64,000 bases of DNA from Hoeflea_A sp965204935. GTDB lineage: Bacteria > Pseudomonadota > Alphaproteobacteria > Rhizobiales > Rhizobiaceae. Made by a program: the position numbers and the translations under genes. Below the pieces are notes generated by a model, which was not told where the DNA came from, ran no database searches, and was given only the letters and a program-made list of their open reading frames with translations. The DNA is taken from assembly GCF_965204935.1 (NCBI RefSeq), contig NZ_CBDBFO010000002.1; one strand, 5' to 3'. Of this stretch, positions 53,414-62,126 are shown one piece after another (position 1 is the first letter of the stretch; every line of letters starts with the position of its first letter).

Positions 53414-53461
53414 TTGACGACCAGAATTGTTATCGATAACATCACAAGAGTTACCGGTAAC
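53414..53461 (+). promoter_or_regulatory. promoter with two LacI-like palindromic operators
   Basis: A sigma70-type promoter, TTGACG (53414-53419), 17-bp spacer, TAACAT (53437-53442). The palindrome GTTATCGATAAC (53429-53440) overlaps the spacer and -10. GTTACCGGTAAC (53450-53461) lies 21 bp further, two helical turns, on the same face. Both are perfect 12-mers with a central CG, the layout of LacI-family operators. No LacI-family gene is in the window. Confidence 0.75.
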
Positions 53462-53515
53462 GTAAAACGCGGAATCCCCTTGAATTCCGGCGCTTACCGG
53501 CCCTGGGAGGAAAAC

Positions 53516-54292
53516 GTGTCGCAGTCACAACAGCCCATCGTTTCGATGCGGCAGATCACCAAGCGGTTCGGCGGCGTTACGGCCTTGCAGGATGTCGATC
53601 TCGATGCCCGGGCCGGAGAAGTCCTGGCGATCGTCGGCGACAACGGCGCAGGAAAATCAACGCTCATCAAGATCCTGACCGGTGTGTTTCAGCCGACCGA
53701 CGGCACCATCGAACTGGACGGCGAGGCCCTCACGATGAACAGCCATGCCGACGCGATCGAGCGCGGCATCGACGCCGTCTATCAGACACTGGCCCTTGCC
53801 GACCATCTCGACCCGGCCTCGAACCTTTTCCTCGGTTCCGAACTGACGAAGACTGTCCTTGGCATCCGCTTTCTGGACAACAGGAAAATGCGATCCGAGG
53901 CCGAGCGCGTCCTCGCCGACAGGCTCGGCGTGCATTTGAAAAGCATGGACGCCGAAACATCGAGCCTCTCAGGCGGTCAGCGGCAGGCCGTGGCTATCGC
54001 ACGGGCCGTTTACAACAAGAATTTGCGCATCCTCGTCATGGACGAACCGACCGCCGCCCTCGGACCGCAGGAGACGGCGCGGACCCTGAAGCTCATCGAA
54101 GTGCTGCGCGAACAGGGCCTGGCGATCATCCTGATCTCTCATTCGCTGGACGATGTATTTGCGGTCTCCGACCGCATCCAGGTCATGCGCCGCGGGCGCC
54201 GCGTCGGCACCGTCGTCACCAGGGAAACAACCCGCCAGGAGGTGTTGGGGATGATCGTCGGCGCCAGTGAGATGGCCGAGGAGGTTCAGTAA
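53516..54292 (+). CDS. sugar-type ABC transporter ATP-binding protein
   Basis: A 258-residue ATPase from the GTG at 53516, with GGGAGGAAAA just upstream. It has Walker A VGDNGAGKS, the signature LSGGQRQAVAIARAVY, Walker B LRILVMDEPTAALG and the H-loop ISHSLDDV. It is a single ABC domain as in FrcA-type systems rather than the duplicated RbsA type. It powers the permease encoded in the next, 1-base-overlapping gene. Confidence 0.93.
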   Translation: MSQSQQPIVSMRQITKRFGGVTALQDVDLDARAGEVLAIVGDNGAGKSTLIKILTGVFQPTDGTIELDGEALTMNSHADAIERGIDAVYQTLALADHLDPASNLFLGSELTKTVLGIRFLDNRKMRSEAERVLADRLGVHLKSMDAETSSLSGGQRQAVAIARAVYNKNLRILVMDEPTAALGPQETARTLKLIEVLREQGLAIILISHSLDDVFAVSDRIQVMRRGRRVGTVVTRETTRQEVLGMIVGASEMAEEVQ

Positions 54293-55407
54293 TGTCCGTC
54301 ACCGAAGCACCTGATCTCAAGTCGCGCCTGGAGCCCTACTTCGCTTTCGTCGGCCCGCTGGTGATGATCCTCATGATCCTGCTTTTCATGGGTGTCATGG
54401 AACCGGCACGGTACTTCCGGATTTCCAATCTCAACATCATCCTGCTTGACGCCGCGCTCTACATGCCCATGGCGATGGCGATGACATTCGTCATTACGCA
54501 ACGCGGCATCGATCTTTCGATCGGTTCGGTGGCGGCGCTGACAGCGATCCTGATGGCGTTTCTCGTCAAGGGCTACGGCTTTCCGGCCTGGCTTGGCGTC
54601 CTCTCGGCAATCGCCATCGGTGCCCTCCTCGGCCTGGTCAACGGGCTTGTGATCACCAAGTTCCGGGTGCCCGACCTCATCGGCACGCTGGCCATGGACC
54701 TTGTCTATCGCGGCTTTGCGCTGGTGCTGGCGAAAGGCCTCGTTCTCGCGCGCTTTCCGGAGCTGATCACCGGCATCGGCCGTGGCCAGATCCCCGGTTT
54801 CCTGCCGATCCCCGTCGTCATCGGCATCGCCACCTTCATCGGCGGAGCGCTGGTGCTGCGCAACACCTATTTCGGACGCTACACCATCGCCATCGGTTCG
54901 AATCCGGAAGCAGCGGAAATGACTGGTATCGCCGTCGATCGCCACAAGGTCTATGCCTATGTGCTGATGGGCGCAGCTGCCGGTCTTGCCGGCGTCATGC
55001 TGACCGGCAAGCTGAACGCCATACAGGCGACCTCCGCGCCCTATTTCAACCTGCATGTCATCGCCGCCGTCGTCGTCGGCGGGACGTCCCTCTTCGGCGG
55101 GCGTGCTTCCATGATCGGTTCCTTTGCCGGCGTCCTGTTGCTGTCAATGATGATCAACGCCCTTGTGACGCTGCGCATCGAGTTCTTCTGGCAGTCGGTC
55201 GCCTCCGGCGTCGTCATCATCTCGTCGGTCGCGCTCTACACCTGGCTGCAGAAGAAGGACCGGGACGGAAGCGGCAGCATGCTCGAAGCCCTGCGTACAC
55301 CCGACAATGTGAAGCTTTTCAAGCTCACGGCTGGTCTGGCCGCTGCGCTCGTCCTGTTCCTGATTTTGGGCTTCCTGTTCGCAGGACAAACCGTTCCCAG
55401 CGGCTGA
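54292..55407 (+). CDS. sugar-type ABC transporter permease (RbsC/FrcC-like)
   Basis: A 371-residue membrane protein of the BPD_transp_2 family. It has AMAMTFVITQRGIDLSIGSV after two helices, ALLGLVNGLVITKFRVPDLI, the cytoplasmic EAA-like loop AIGSNPEAAEMTGIAVDRHK and NLHVIAAVVVGGTSLFGGRA. A C-terminal extension with an extra helix (about 50 residues after WLQKKD) is longer than in RbsC. Its ATG overlaps the ATPase stop by one base. Confidence 0.92.
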   Translation: MSVTEAPDLKSRLEPYFAFVGPLVMILMILLFMGVMEPARYFRISNLNIILLDAALYMPMAMAMTFVITQRGIDLSIGSVAALTAILMAFLVKGYGFPAWLGVLSAIAIGALLGLVNGLVITKFRVPDLIGTLAMDLVYRGFALVLAKGLVLARFPELITGIGRGQIPGFLPIPVVIGIATFIGGALVLRNTYFGRYTIAIGSNPEAAEMTGIAVDRHKVYAYVLMGAAAGLAGVMLTGKLNAIQATSAPYFNLHVIAAVVVGGTSLFGGRASMIGSFAGVLLLSMMINALVTLRIEFFWQSVASGVVIISSVALYTWLQKKDRDGSGSMLEALRTPDNVKLFKLTAGLAAALVLFLILGFLFAGQTVPSG

Positions 55408-55450
55408 CGCCGGTGCGGATCACCACGATCTTTTTCATAGGGAGGAAAAA

Positions 55451-56578
55451 ATGAGAAAACTCTTGATAACCACGCTGTTGCTTATGAGCTCTACCGCGCT
55501 CGCTGCCGAGCTTCCGTTGAAGGAGCTTCCGGGCGATGCGGACCGCGATCATTGGCTGCCCCAACAGGTCAATGCCGACGGCGCGCTCGAAAAACTGCAG
55601 GATGTCACCGGCGGGCCGGCCGTGAAATTCAGCGGCACCCAGGACAGGCCCATCCAGATCGCACTGATCTATCCGTCCGCCGATGTCTCCGATTTTTGGG
55701 CCCGCAACTATCTGGCCATGACCAAGCGCCTCGACGAGCTCGGCATTGAATACGAGACCCGTGAATTCGCCTCGCGGCAGATCGAGCACTCGCTGCAGTC
55801 GACCTATGCCGGACAGGTGGCGCAGGATGCCGACCTTTACGACTATGTGATCTTCGGCCCGTCGGAACTGGCAACACAGGCTGACAATATCGACAAGCTT
55901 GCCGGTACGGACGGGCTGGTGACCTATGTCTGGGCGTTTCATACACCCCTCAAATATCTGAAAAACCAGCCAGCCGCGTGGTTCGATTTTTCGTCCGCCT
56001 ACGGTGCCCAGAAGATCTGCGACTATATGGTCGAGCGCCTGGGTAGCGACGTGACCTATGCGCTGAACCGCGGCATACCCGGCATCACTGATAACCAGCG
56101 CTCCGGCGACTTCATGGAATGCGTGAAGGAAAAGGGCAACTGGAATGCGGTCTATGAGCACTATGGAGAGTACCAGCGCGAAGGCGGCTTCGAGGGCACC
56201 CAGCTGATCCTGCAGGCCTACCCGGAAGCCAAGGTCATCCACAACGCCAACACGGCCATGTCCATGGGTTCGGTCGAGGCGCAGGTGGCCGCCGGCAAGG
56301 AAAAGGAGATCTTCAGCACGGGCTGGGGCGGCACCGGCCTGGAGCTCGATGCCATCCGCCGGGGCGAACTGGATGCGACTCCAATGCGCATGGGCGATGA
56401 CGTCGGCGCAGCAACCGCCGAGGCCATCAAGGCACATATGGAAGACCGTGCCGGGGACCTGCCGCTGGTGTTCCTCGGCCGCATAACCGTCGCCCACGAC
56501 CAGATGAGCAATGAGGAAATCGACGCTCTCGAGAAGGAGGCGTTCAGGTTCTCCGGGGTCGGCGCGCTCGAGCGCTAG
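55451..56578 (+). CDS. LuxP-like periplasmic binding protein of an ABC transporter
   Basis: A 375-residue type 1 periplasmic binding protein with signal peptide MRKLLITTLLLMSSTALAA and Shine-Dalgarno GGGAGG. It resembles Vibrio LuxP by my recollection: IALIYPSADVSDFWARNYLA, TGWGGTGLELDAIRRGELDA and TPMRMGDDVGAATAEAIKAH align without large gaps. Of the AI-2 contacts, the Ser and Trp of VSDFW, the Arg of the NQRSGD segment, the Trp of GWGG and the Arg of MRM are kept. The Gln before VSD and the pocket Asn and Asp appear replaced. It therefore probably binds a sugar-like ligand other than the borated AI-2 form. It is the last gene of the operon, followed by a strong terminator. Confidence 0.88.
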   Translation: MRKLLITTLLLMSSTALAAELPLKELPGDADRDHWLPQQVNADGALEKLQDVTGGPAVKFSGTQDRPIQIALIYPSADVSDFWARNYLAMTKRLDELGIEYETREFASRQIEHSLQSTYAGQVAQDADLYDYVIFGPSELATQADNIDKLAGTDGLVTYVWAFHTPLKYLKNQPAAWFDFSSAYGAQKICDYMVERLGSDVTYALNRGIPGITDNQRSGDFMECVKEKGNWNAVYEHYGEYQREGGFEGTQLILQAYPEAKVIHNANTAMSMGSVEAQVAAGKEKEIFSTGWGGTGLELDAIRRGELDATPMRMGDDVGAATAEAIKAHMEDRAGDLPLVFLGRITVAHDQMSNEEIDALEKEAFRFSGVGALER

Positions 56579-56596
56579 AGCCTATGCGAGCACCCT

Positions 56597-56629
56597 GCCA
56601 CACCGGATTGCCGTCCGGTGTGGCTTTTT
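56597..56629 (+). terminator. Rho-independent terminator of the LuxP-like ABC operon
   Basis: A perfect 11-bp stem GCCACACCGGA (56597-56607) / TCCGGTGTGGC (56614-56624), loop TTGCCG, followed by TTTTT. It starts 19 bases after the binding-protein stop. Confidence 0.92.
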
Positions 56630-56794
56630 GATTGATGGAAGGCAGTTGACCGCTTTGTGGTGCGTCCGGGGACAAAACACCGGCGTTTGCCAGTACGGCA
56701 TGTCAGGAATTGCCAGCAACACGCTTGAAATGACGGCGTTTTGAAATAGAGTTCGGGCCAATCCAATCCACATTGGCTCCAGGCGCCTCAACCC

Positions 56795-57763
56795 ATGAAT
56801 GATGTTCCGCTCCGAACGGGCACAGAAGCGACCGCAGCGCAGGGCGATGACGAAATCATCTGCGCGATCAGGAACGTGTCCAAAACCTATGCCGGCGGCT
56901 CTGTTGCGCTTGATTCGGTCTCGCTTGACATAAGAAAGGGCGAAATACTCGCCCTGCTCGGACCCAACGGCGCTGGCAAGACAACGCTCATCTCCATCAT
57001 CTGTGGCATCGTCAACGCCAGCGGCGGCACGGTCACGGTCGGCGGATACGATGTCGTGGACAATTTTCGCCAGAGCCGCAGCCTGATCGGCCTTGTGCCG
57101 CAGGAAGTCAATCTGGAGCCCTTCGAGACGGTGAACAACACCGTCACCTTCTCGCGCGGCCTGTTTGGAAAACCGCGGGACCCCGGCACGATCGAGCAGG
57201 TCCTTCGCAGGCTGTCGCTCTGGGACAAGCGCGACAGCCAGATCGTGACCCTGTCCGGCGGCATGAAACGGCGCGTTCTGATTGCCAAGGCGCTGTCGCA
57301 CGAGCCGCGTGTCCTGTTCCTAGACGAGCCGACGGCAGGTGTCGATGTCGAATTGCGCAAGGACATGTGGGAAACCGTGCGCGCGTTGCAGGCGGACGGA
57401 GTCACCATCATTTTGACGACCCACTATATAGAAGAGGCCGAAGCGATCGCCGACCGCGTCGGCGTCATCGACAAGGGCAAACTGATGCTTGTCGAGGAAA
57501 AGGCGACGTTGATGCAACGCCTCGGCACCAAGCAGATCTGCATCGAACTGCAAGACCCGCTGGAAAGCATTCCTGACGCGCTTTCGAAATACGAACTCGA
57601 GATCGCCGCGAGCGACAACGCGCTCATCTACACCTATGACCCGACCGGCGGGCGCACCGGCATCACCTCGCTGTTCTCGGACCTCAAATCCGCCGGCCTT
57701 GTGCTGTGCGACGTCAAGACACACGAGAGCTCGCTGGAAGAGATCTTCGTCAATCTGATGTAA
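56795..57763 (+). CDS. ABC-2 type exporter ATP-binding protein, orphaned by IS66
   Basis: A 322-residue ATPase of the YadG/drug-exporter group. It has Walker A LLGPNGAGKTT, Q-loop VPQEVNLEP, signature TLSGGMKRRVLIAKALSHEP, Walker B LFLDEPTAGVD, H-loop TTHYIEEAEA and a C-terminal domain of about 90 residues ending SSLEEIFVNLM. The IS66 element begins at the last base of the final Met codon and supplies the TAA stop, so a few C-terminal residues were probably lost. The partner permease expected just downstream is missing. Intact ATPase motifs suggest a recent event. Confidence 0.9.
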   Translation: MNDVPLRTGTEATAAQGDDEIICAIRNVSKTYAGGSVALDSVSLDIRKGEILALLGPNGAGKTTLISIICGIVNASGGTVTVGGYDVVDNFRQSRSLIGLVPQEVNLEPFETVNNTVTFSRGLFGKPRDPGTIEQVLRRLSLWDKRDSQIVTLSGGMKRRVLIAKALSHEPRVLFLDEPTAGVDVELRKDMWETVRALQADGVTIILTTHYIEEAEAIADRVGVIDKGKLMLVEEKATLMQRLGTKQICIELQDPLESIPDALSKYELEIAASDNALIYTYDPTGGRTGITSLFSDLKSAGLVLCDVKTHESSLEEIFVNLM

Positions 57764-58414
57764 CTGCTCACCCCCACTTTAAGTCCCCGAGATTCAACGG
57801 CGGTTTCAGACCCACTAGCTCAATCGAGATGCCTTTTTGGCCTCGGAGTGGTGCGACGATTTGAATCGGCTATTAACGATCCCCTCATTGCGATTTTCGT
57901 GATTCTATCGGGTTATGACACGTGTTCGATTGATTTGGGAAAAGCCGCATTGGGGTGGTCTTTCAGTCAAGGTCAGGGCTCCTCGCGGCATTTGGAAGCC
58001 TGGAAAGGCGATGCGGCCACCGCATGGCCTGATGTCCATGGCAGCGCGGGCGGACTGATGGCAAGCGTGAATGGCACTTCCCTGCGTGAAGAGTTCGATG
58101 CTGCCAGGGCGCGCATTGCCGCGCTGCGCAAAGCGGGCAGGATTTCAGATGACGTCGATGCGGTTATTGGCGTGTTGTGCAGCTTGCTGGGCATCCTGAT
58201 CGCCATCTTTCTGGAAAAGACGACCAGGAAGACCGGCAAGAACTCCAGTATTGCGCCGTCGCAGACGGATAAGGACAACACCGGGAAACGGAGCAAAAAG
58301 GCTTCCGGCAAGGGTGTGGCGCCGAACTGGATGACGGGCGAAAACCTTCGCAAGGTCACCGTCGGGGAAACCTCCACCGTCCAGGTTTGTGACAGTTGCG
58401 GGGCTGATCTCTCA

Positions 58415-59358
58415 GAGCCTGAATCTAAAGTTTTACGTTGCATTGCAGTGCCTTGCCAGTCTGCGTGTCACCAGGCGGATGCTTGCAATGTGCGCCCAGG
58501 CGGTTGAACTTTCGACGGTGTTCTCCCAGTCTTTGGCCAACCGGCGGCACCTTCCCAACCATGCAAAAGTACGCTCGACCACCCAACGCATGGGCAGCAG
58601 AACGAAACCCTTTACCGCACCTGGTCGCTTGACGATCTCCAGGGTCCACTTGTTGCCCATGGTTTGTCGGAGCTTGTCACCTGCATACCCGCCGTCGGCG
58701 AAAATATGGCGCAGCCAGGGGAACTTTTTACCGACAGCCTTGAGCACATCGGGTGCACCGTCACGGTCCTGGATGTTGGCGGCATGAACGATGATCACCA
58801 GCAGAAGCCCAAGGACGTCCGTCACGATATGACGCTTGCGCCCCTTGGTCTTTTTGCCGGCGTCATAGCCGCAAACACCACCACTTTCTGTCGTTTTTAC
58901 GCTTTGGCTGTCGATCACGCCAGCCGTCGGCTGCGCATCGCGCCCTTCCAATTCACGGGCAGCGGTGACCAGCAGATCGTTCATTGCCTCCAGAATACCG
59001 GCATTGCGCCAAGCGTAGAAATATCCCTGCACTGTCGTCATGGGCGGGAAGTCAATTGGCAGCGCACGCCACTGACAGCCTGTCGATCCGATGTAGAAAA
59101 TCGCGTTGATTACTTCGCGCATGTCTGCGGTCCGGGGGCGTCCTCCGGGGCGTGCTGGTGGAACCATAGGTTCGAGGATTGCCCATTCTTCGTTCGTAAC
59201 GTCACTTGGATAACGATCCGTTTTGCGGTTATACGTGAGGCGGGCGGTATCAGTCCAAGGCACAGTGGTTCCTCCGTTCGGTTTTCGATTGCGAACATGG
59301 AATCACAATTGACTGGTATCGCTCAACAATTTTTCCCAAAGACTTTTCGGTCAGGCTC
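58415..59358 (-). mobile_element. IS5-family element C, inserted in IS66
   Basis: A 944-bp element with related terminal repeats (GAGCCTGAATCTAAAGT left; GAGCCTGACCGAAAAGT as complement of the right end) and TCA duplications at 58412-58414 and 59359-59361. It belongs to the same T-N-A group as copies A and B but is clearly diverged in sequence. It is oriented opposite to the host IS66 gene. Confidence 0.93.
58433..59263 (-). CDS. IS5-family transposase C
   Basis: A 276-residue DDE transposase starting MPWTDTARLTYNRKTDRYPS. It has GVIDSQSVKTTESGG, LRHIFADGGYAG and MRWVVERTFAWLGRCRRLAK as catalytic blocks. It is clearly homologous to transposases A and B but differs at many positions, for example PMVPPARPGGRPRTADMREV versus PFIPPAKRGGRPRTTDMREV. 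It appears intact. Confidence 0.93.
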   Translation of the reverse strand: MPWTDTARLTYNRKTDRYPSDVTNEEWAILEPMVPPARPGGRPRTADMREVINAIFYIGSTGCQWRALPIDFPPMTTVQGYFYAWRNAGILEAMNDLLVTAARELEGRDAQPTAGVIDSQSVKTTESGGVCGYDAGKKTKGRKRHIVTDVLGLLLVIIVHAANIQDRDGAPDVLKAVGKKFPWLRHIFADGGYAGDKLRQTMGNKWTLEIVKRPGAVKGFVLLPMRWVVERTFAWLGRCRRLAKDWENTVESSTAWAHIASIRLVTRRLARHCNAT

Positions 59359-59792
59359 TCAGACGTCGAACCCTCGGCGCGCGAGGAACGCATCCATCTC
59401 GATATCATGTTCGAGGTTGTCGAGAAAAAGGTCGTCGCAGAAACCAGGGACTGCCCCAAATGCCGCACCCGAACCAAGGGGCGTTTCCCTGAAAACATGC
59501 CGGGGCCTTTGCAATATGGCGTTGGCTTTCAGGCCTTCGTGATCAACCTGCTGATTGCCCAGATGCTGTCTTTGCGCCGCGCCGTCGAACTGGTGCGGGC
59601 CATCTCTGGCGTCAGGATGTCGCAGGCCACCTGCCTGGGCTACATCCAGCGACTGCACGAGGCGCTTGAACCCTGGGAAACGGCTGCCGCCGCACATCTT
59701 CTGACCCGCCCGGCCCTGCATGCCGATGAGACCGGTTTCAGGGTCGACAGCAAAAACCAGTGGCTGCATGTGCTGACCGATGACTCCCTGAC

Positions 59793-60071
59793 CCTCATTT
59801 ATGGATACCCCGGTGTCAAGCGATTTTCGAACGGTGATGTGAGCGTGTGATCGGATGCGGTCATTTATCAGGCCTCACAGTGCGGCTTTTTGTGCAGCCG
59901 CGGGCCGGTATGGTGATGCGCGAACCGGGTCCAAATCAAGTTCCAAAGCTATTTTGCCTTTTGGGTCAACATGGTTTTCCCGCTCCGGATCTTTCCGATC
60001 AATCTCCCATGCTATTCGTCGACCTCTTCACACGTCCCGGGCACCGACGCGAAGCGTTGCGCGATCCGCGC
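59793..60071 (-). ncRNA. candidate guide RNA (bridge/seek RNA) region of the IS1111-type element
   Basis: This is the 279-base noncoding region downstream of the transposase. It contains ATCAAGTTCC (59935-59944), identical to the IS66 target flank at 61181-61190. It also contains TCATTTAT (59861-59868), identical to the element's own terminus at 59795-59802. Between them is a hairpin GCGGCT/AGCCGC (59882-59901). In the transcribed (minus) direction the target match precedes the terminus match, as target and donor loops do in known bridge RNAs. Transcript ends are unknown. Confidence 0.5.
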
Positions 60072-61097
60072 TTACGCTACCGCCTCCGGATTCCGATAAT
60101 TCTCCTGTTTCGATATCATGGCCCAGATACCCCGTGCCATCCTGTTGGCCAGCGTGATCGCGACCAGAAGCTTCGGTTTTCGATCCAGCATTCTGGCCAG
60201 CCAGCTTCCCTTGCGAACCCCAAACCGCGTCGCCGCATTGATCACTGACATCGCCCCGATGATCAACAGGCTTCGGATGTCTTTCTGACCCATCTTCGAA
60301 ACTTTCCCGAGCCGGTCCTTACCGCCTGTCGAGCGCTGAAGCGGCACGAGACCCAGCCAGGCTGCGAAGTCACGCCCCCGTTTGAAGCAATTCATGTCCG
60401 GGGCAAAGGCCTCAATTGCCAGTGCCGTCTGCAACCCGACGCCCGGCATTGTTGTCAGCCTTCGCACTGTGCCGGATGCTTTCGCCTCCGTCTTGAGTTG
60501 CTTCGTCAGATCGAAAATCCTGGTCGCCAGCAGATCGATGTGCTCGGCATACATCCGGGCCGTGTTACGCACGAGGGCGGGCAGCCCATTGGTATCGTCG
60601 TCCAGCGCGGCTCTCAACTTCTTGATCCCCGCCTTGCTCTTCGGCCCGATCACGCCATATTCGGCGAGATGGCCGCGCAGCGCATTGATGGTCTGCGTGC
60701 GCTGCCTGACAAACATCTGCCGTGATCGGAACAGCATGCCGCGCGATTGCTGCTCGGTGGATTTCACCTCAACGAACCGCATGGTCGGCCGGGAGGCAGC
60801 TTCAGTGATCGCCTCAGCGTCTGCCCTGTCGTTTTTCTGCCTTTTGACAAAAGGTTTCACGTACTGAGGTGGAATCAGCTTCACCTCATGGCCCAACTTA
60901 CCGATCTCGCGGCCCCAATCGTGAGCTGTGGCGCAGGCCTCCATCGCGACAATGCATCGGGGCTGCTGTGCAAGAAACGGCATGAACTGGGCGCGGCTCA
61001 ACTTCTTGCGGTAGCCAACCGAGCCATCGGCTGTGGCTCCGTGGACCTGAAAAACCTGCTTTGCAAGATCAACGCCGATGATGCTAACTTCCGACAT
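60072..61097 (-). CDS. IS110/IS1111-family transposase (DEDD recombinase)
   Basis: A 341-residue protein starting MSEVSIIGVDLAKQVFQVHG at the ATG at 61095-61097. The N-terminal RuvC-like DEDD domain includes IVAMEACATAHDWGREIGKL and PFVKRQKNDRADAEAITEAA. The C-terminal Tnp_20 domain has LTTMPGVGLQTALAIEAFAP and GRDFAAWLGLVPLQRSTGGK followed by a conserved Ser-bearing segment. These recombinases use a noncoding RNA from the element to choose targets. The gene looks intact. Confidence 0.93.
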   Translation of the reverse strand: MSEVSIIGVDLAKQVFQVHGATADGSVGYRKKLSRAQFMPFLAQQPRCIVAMEACATAHDWGREIGKLGHEVKLIPPQYVKPFVKRQKNDRADAEAITEAASRPTMRFVEVKSTEQQSRGMLFRSRQMFVRQRTQTINALRGHLAEYGVIGPKSKAGIKKLRAALDDDTNGLPALVRNTARMYAEHIDLLATRIFDLTKQLKTEAKASGTVRRLTTMPGVGLQTALAIEAFAPDMNCFKRGRDFAAWLGLVPLQRSTGGKDRLGKVSKMGQKDIRSLLIIGAMSVINAATRFGVRKGSWLARMLDRKPKLLVAITLANRMARGIWAMISKQENYRNPEAVA

Positions 61098-61878
61098 GTG
61101 GATACTCTCCCTTTGATTTGTGACGTTCAGTATAACGGCACCTGGCACATTACGATGCCTCCGGGCGGGGTATCCACACTATCAAGTTCCTGCACCCCAG
61201 GCGCGGCAAGGAAGCGATAGAGGCATTCGGCATCATTCCGGTCTACACCGGGGTGTTGATCCATGATTGCTGGGCATCCTACCTTGCATACAGCCAGTGC
61301 AAGCATCAGCTATGCGGGTCGCATCTGCTTCGGGAACTGACCTTTGTCGTCGACTCCAGCAATTACCGTTGGGCGCGCCTGATGAGGAAGGTGTTGCGTG
61401 AGGTCTGCCATAAGGTCAACAAGAGCGAGACCGGGGTGTTGAGCGAGGCCGAATGTCGCAAGATACGCAAAAGGTATCGGACCATTCTGACGCAAGGAGC
61501 CACGGAAATGCCCGACGTTCCTGCGAAACCGGAAGGTAAGCGCGGACGGGTCGCAAAGTCGGATGCCCACAACCTGCATGAGCGTCTGTTGAAACACGAG
61601 GACTCCGTGCTTCGCTTCATGAGCGAACCCGATGTCAGCTTCACCAATAACGCGGGCGAGCAAAAAATCAGGATGGCAAAGGTCAAAATCAAAGTCTCGG
61701 GCTGCTTCCGGACAGACCGCTATGCACACGCCTGGTGCCGGATATCAAGCTACCTGAGTTCCATGGGTGCCCTCGGATATAATCCACTTGTCGCGATCCA
61801 GATCGCGCTGGCCGGAAATGCCGCCAATATGGTCAAATCACACTATGCTCAAGACGCGTGACGGGGTGAGCAGTTACG

Positions 61879-62073
61879 AAAACCGGTACATATGCCGGCG
61901 CAACGATCGGCACACTCGCCAATTCCGGCGGCCGCTACAAGGGCAAGATCACCGATCCGGAGACCGACAGAACCTATACTGGAAAAGCTTCCATTTCCGG
62001 AGCTCAAATGAAGATGCAGGGCTGTGTGCTCGGTGGTCTGATCTGTCAGTCTCAGACCTGGACAAAGCTCTAG
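61879..62073 (+). pseudogene. DUF2147 protein, C-terminal remnant
   Basis: In frame from the IS66 end to a TAG at 62071-62073, this encodes 64 residues. They include KGKITDPETDRTYTGKASIS and the diagnostic C-terminal GCVLGGLICQSQTWTKL of DUF2147 secreted proteins. The N-terminal half with the signal peptide is gone. Together with the missing exporter permease on the other side of the IS66, this suggests the element replaced a deleted segment. Confidence 0.8.
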
Positions 62074-62126
62074 CCATGTTCCGCGGCGGCGCTTGAAGGC
62101 TCGCCGCCGCAAAAAATCACATCGAA

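Larger units (their letters stand above)
59793..61179 (-). mobile_element. IS1111/IS110-type element inserted in IS66
   Basis: Ends are inferred by restoring the IS66 frame (LTDDSLT then IKFLHPRR), giving about 1387 bp. The subterminal inverted repeat TGGATACCCCG occurs at 59802-59812 and, as complement, at 61166-61176. It leaves roughly 9 and 3 bases outside the repeats, as typical of the IS1111 group. There is no clear target duplication; an AC at both junctions makes the ends ambiguous by two bases. The long noncoding end is downstream of the transposase. Confidence 0.82.
58058..61861 (+). pseudogene. IS66-family transposase in three pieces
   Basis: Piece 1 (58058-58414) has the coiled N-terminus LREEFDAARARIAALRKAGR, then LEKTTRKTGKNSSIAPSQTD and the start of the zinc-finger region VCDSCGADLS. 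Piece 2 (59362-59792) continues DVEPSAREERIHLDIMFEVV, the second cysteine pair CPKCRTRTKG and the first catalytic Asp in ALHADETGFRVDSKNQWLHV. Piece 3 (about 61180-61861) resumes IKFLHPRRGKEAIEAFG, the second Asp in LIHDCWASYL and the Glu in FTNNAGEQKIRMAKVKIKVS. All junctions rejoin in frame to about 489 residues, normal for IS66 TnpC. Confidence 0.9.
57760..61877 (+). mobile_element. IS66-family element (ISBst12-like, transposase only), with two nested insertions
   Basis: The terminal inverted repeat GTAACTGCTCACCCC is at 57760-57774 and, as complement, at 61863-61877. Subtracting the nested IS5 (58415-59358 plus its duplication) and IS1111-type element leaves about 1.78 kb, right for an IS66 subgroup with one transposase gene and no tnpA/tnpB. 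The 8-bp flanks (AATCTGAT left, GAAAACCG right) do not match, so the usual 8-bp duplication is absent. This points to an adjacent deletion or recombination. The first ~300 bases hold no clear gene. Confidence 0.88.

Noticed and set aside
51622..53445. 607-codon open frame antisense to fhs
   Set aside because: It is the mirror of a highly GC-biased real gene, has no domain-like content and no ribosome site; fhs on the other strand is unambiguous.
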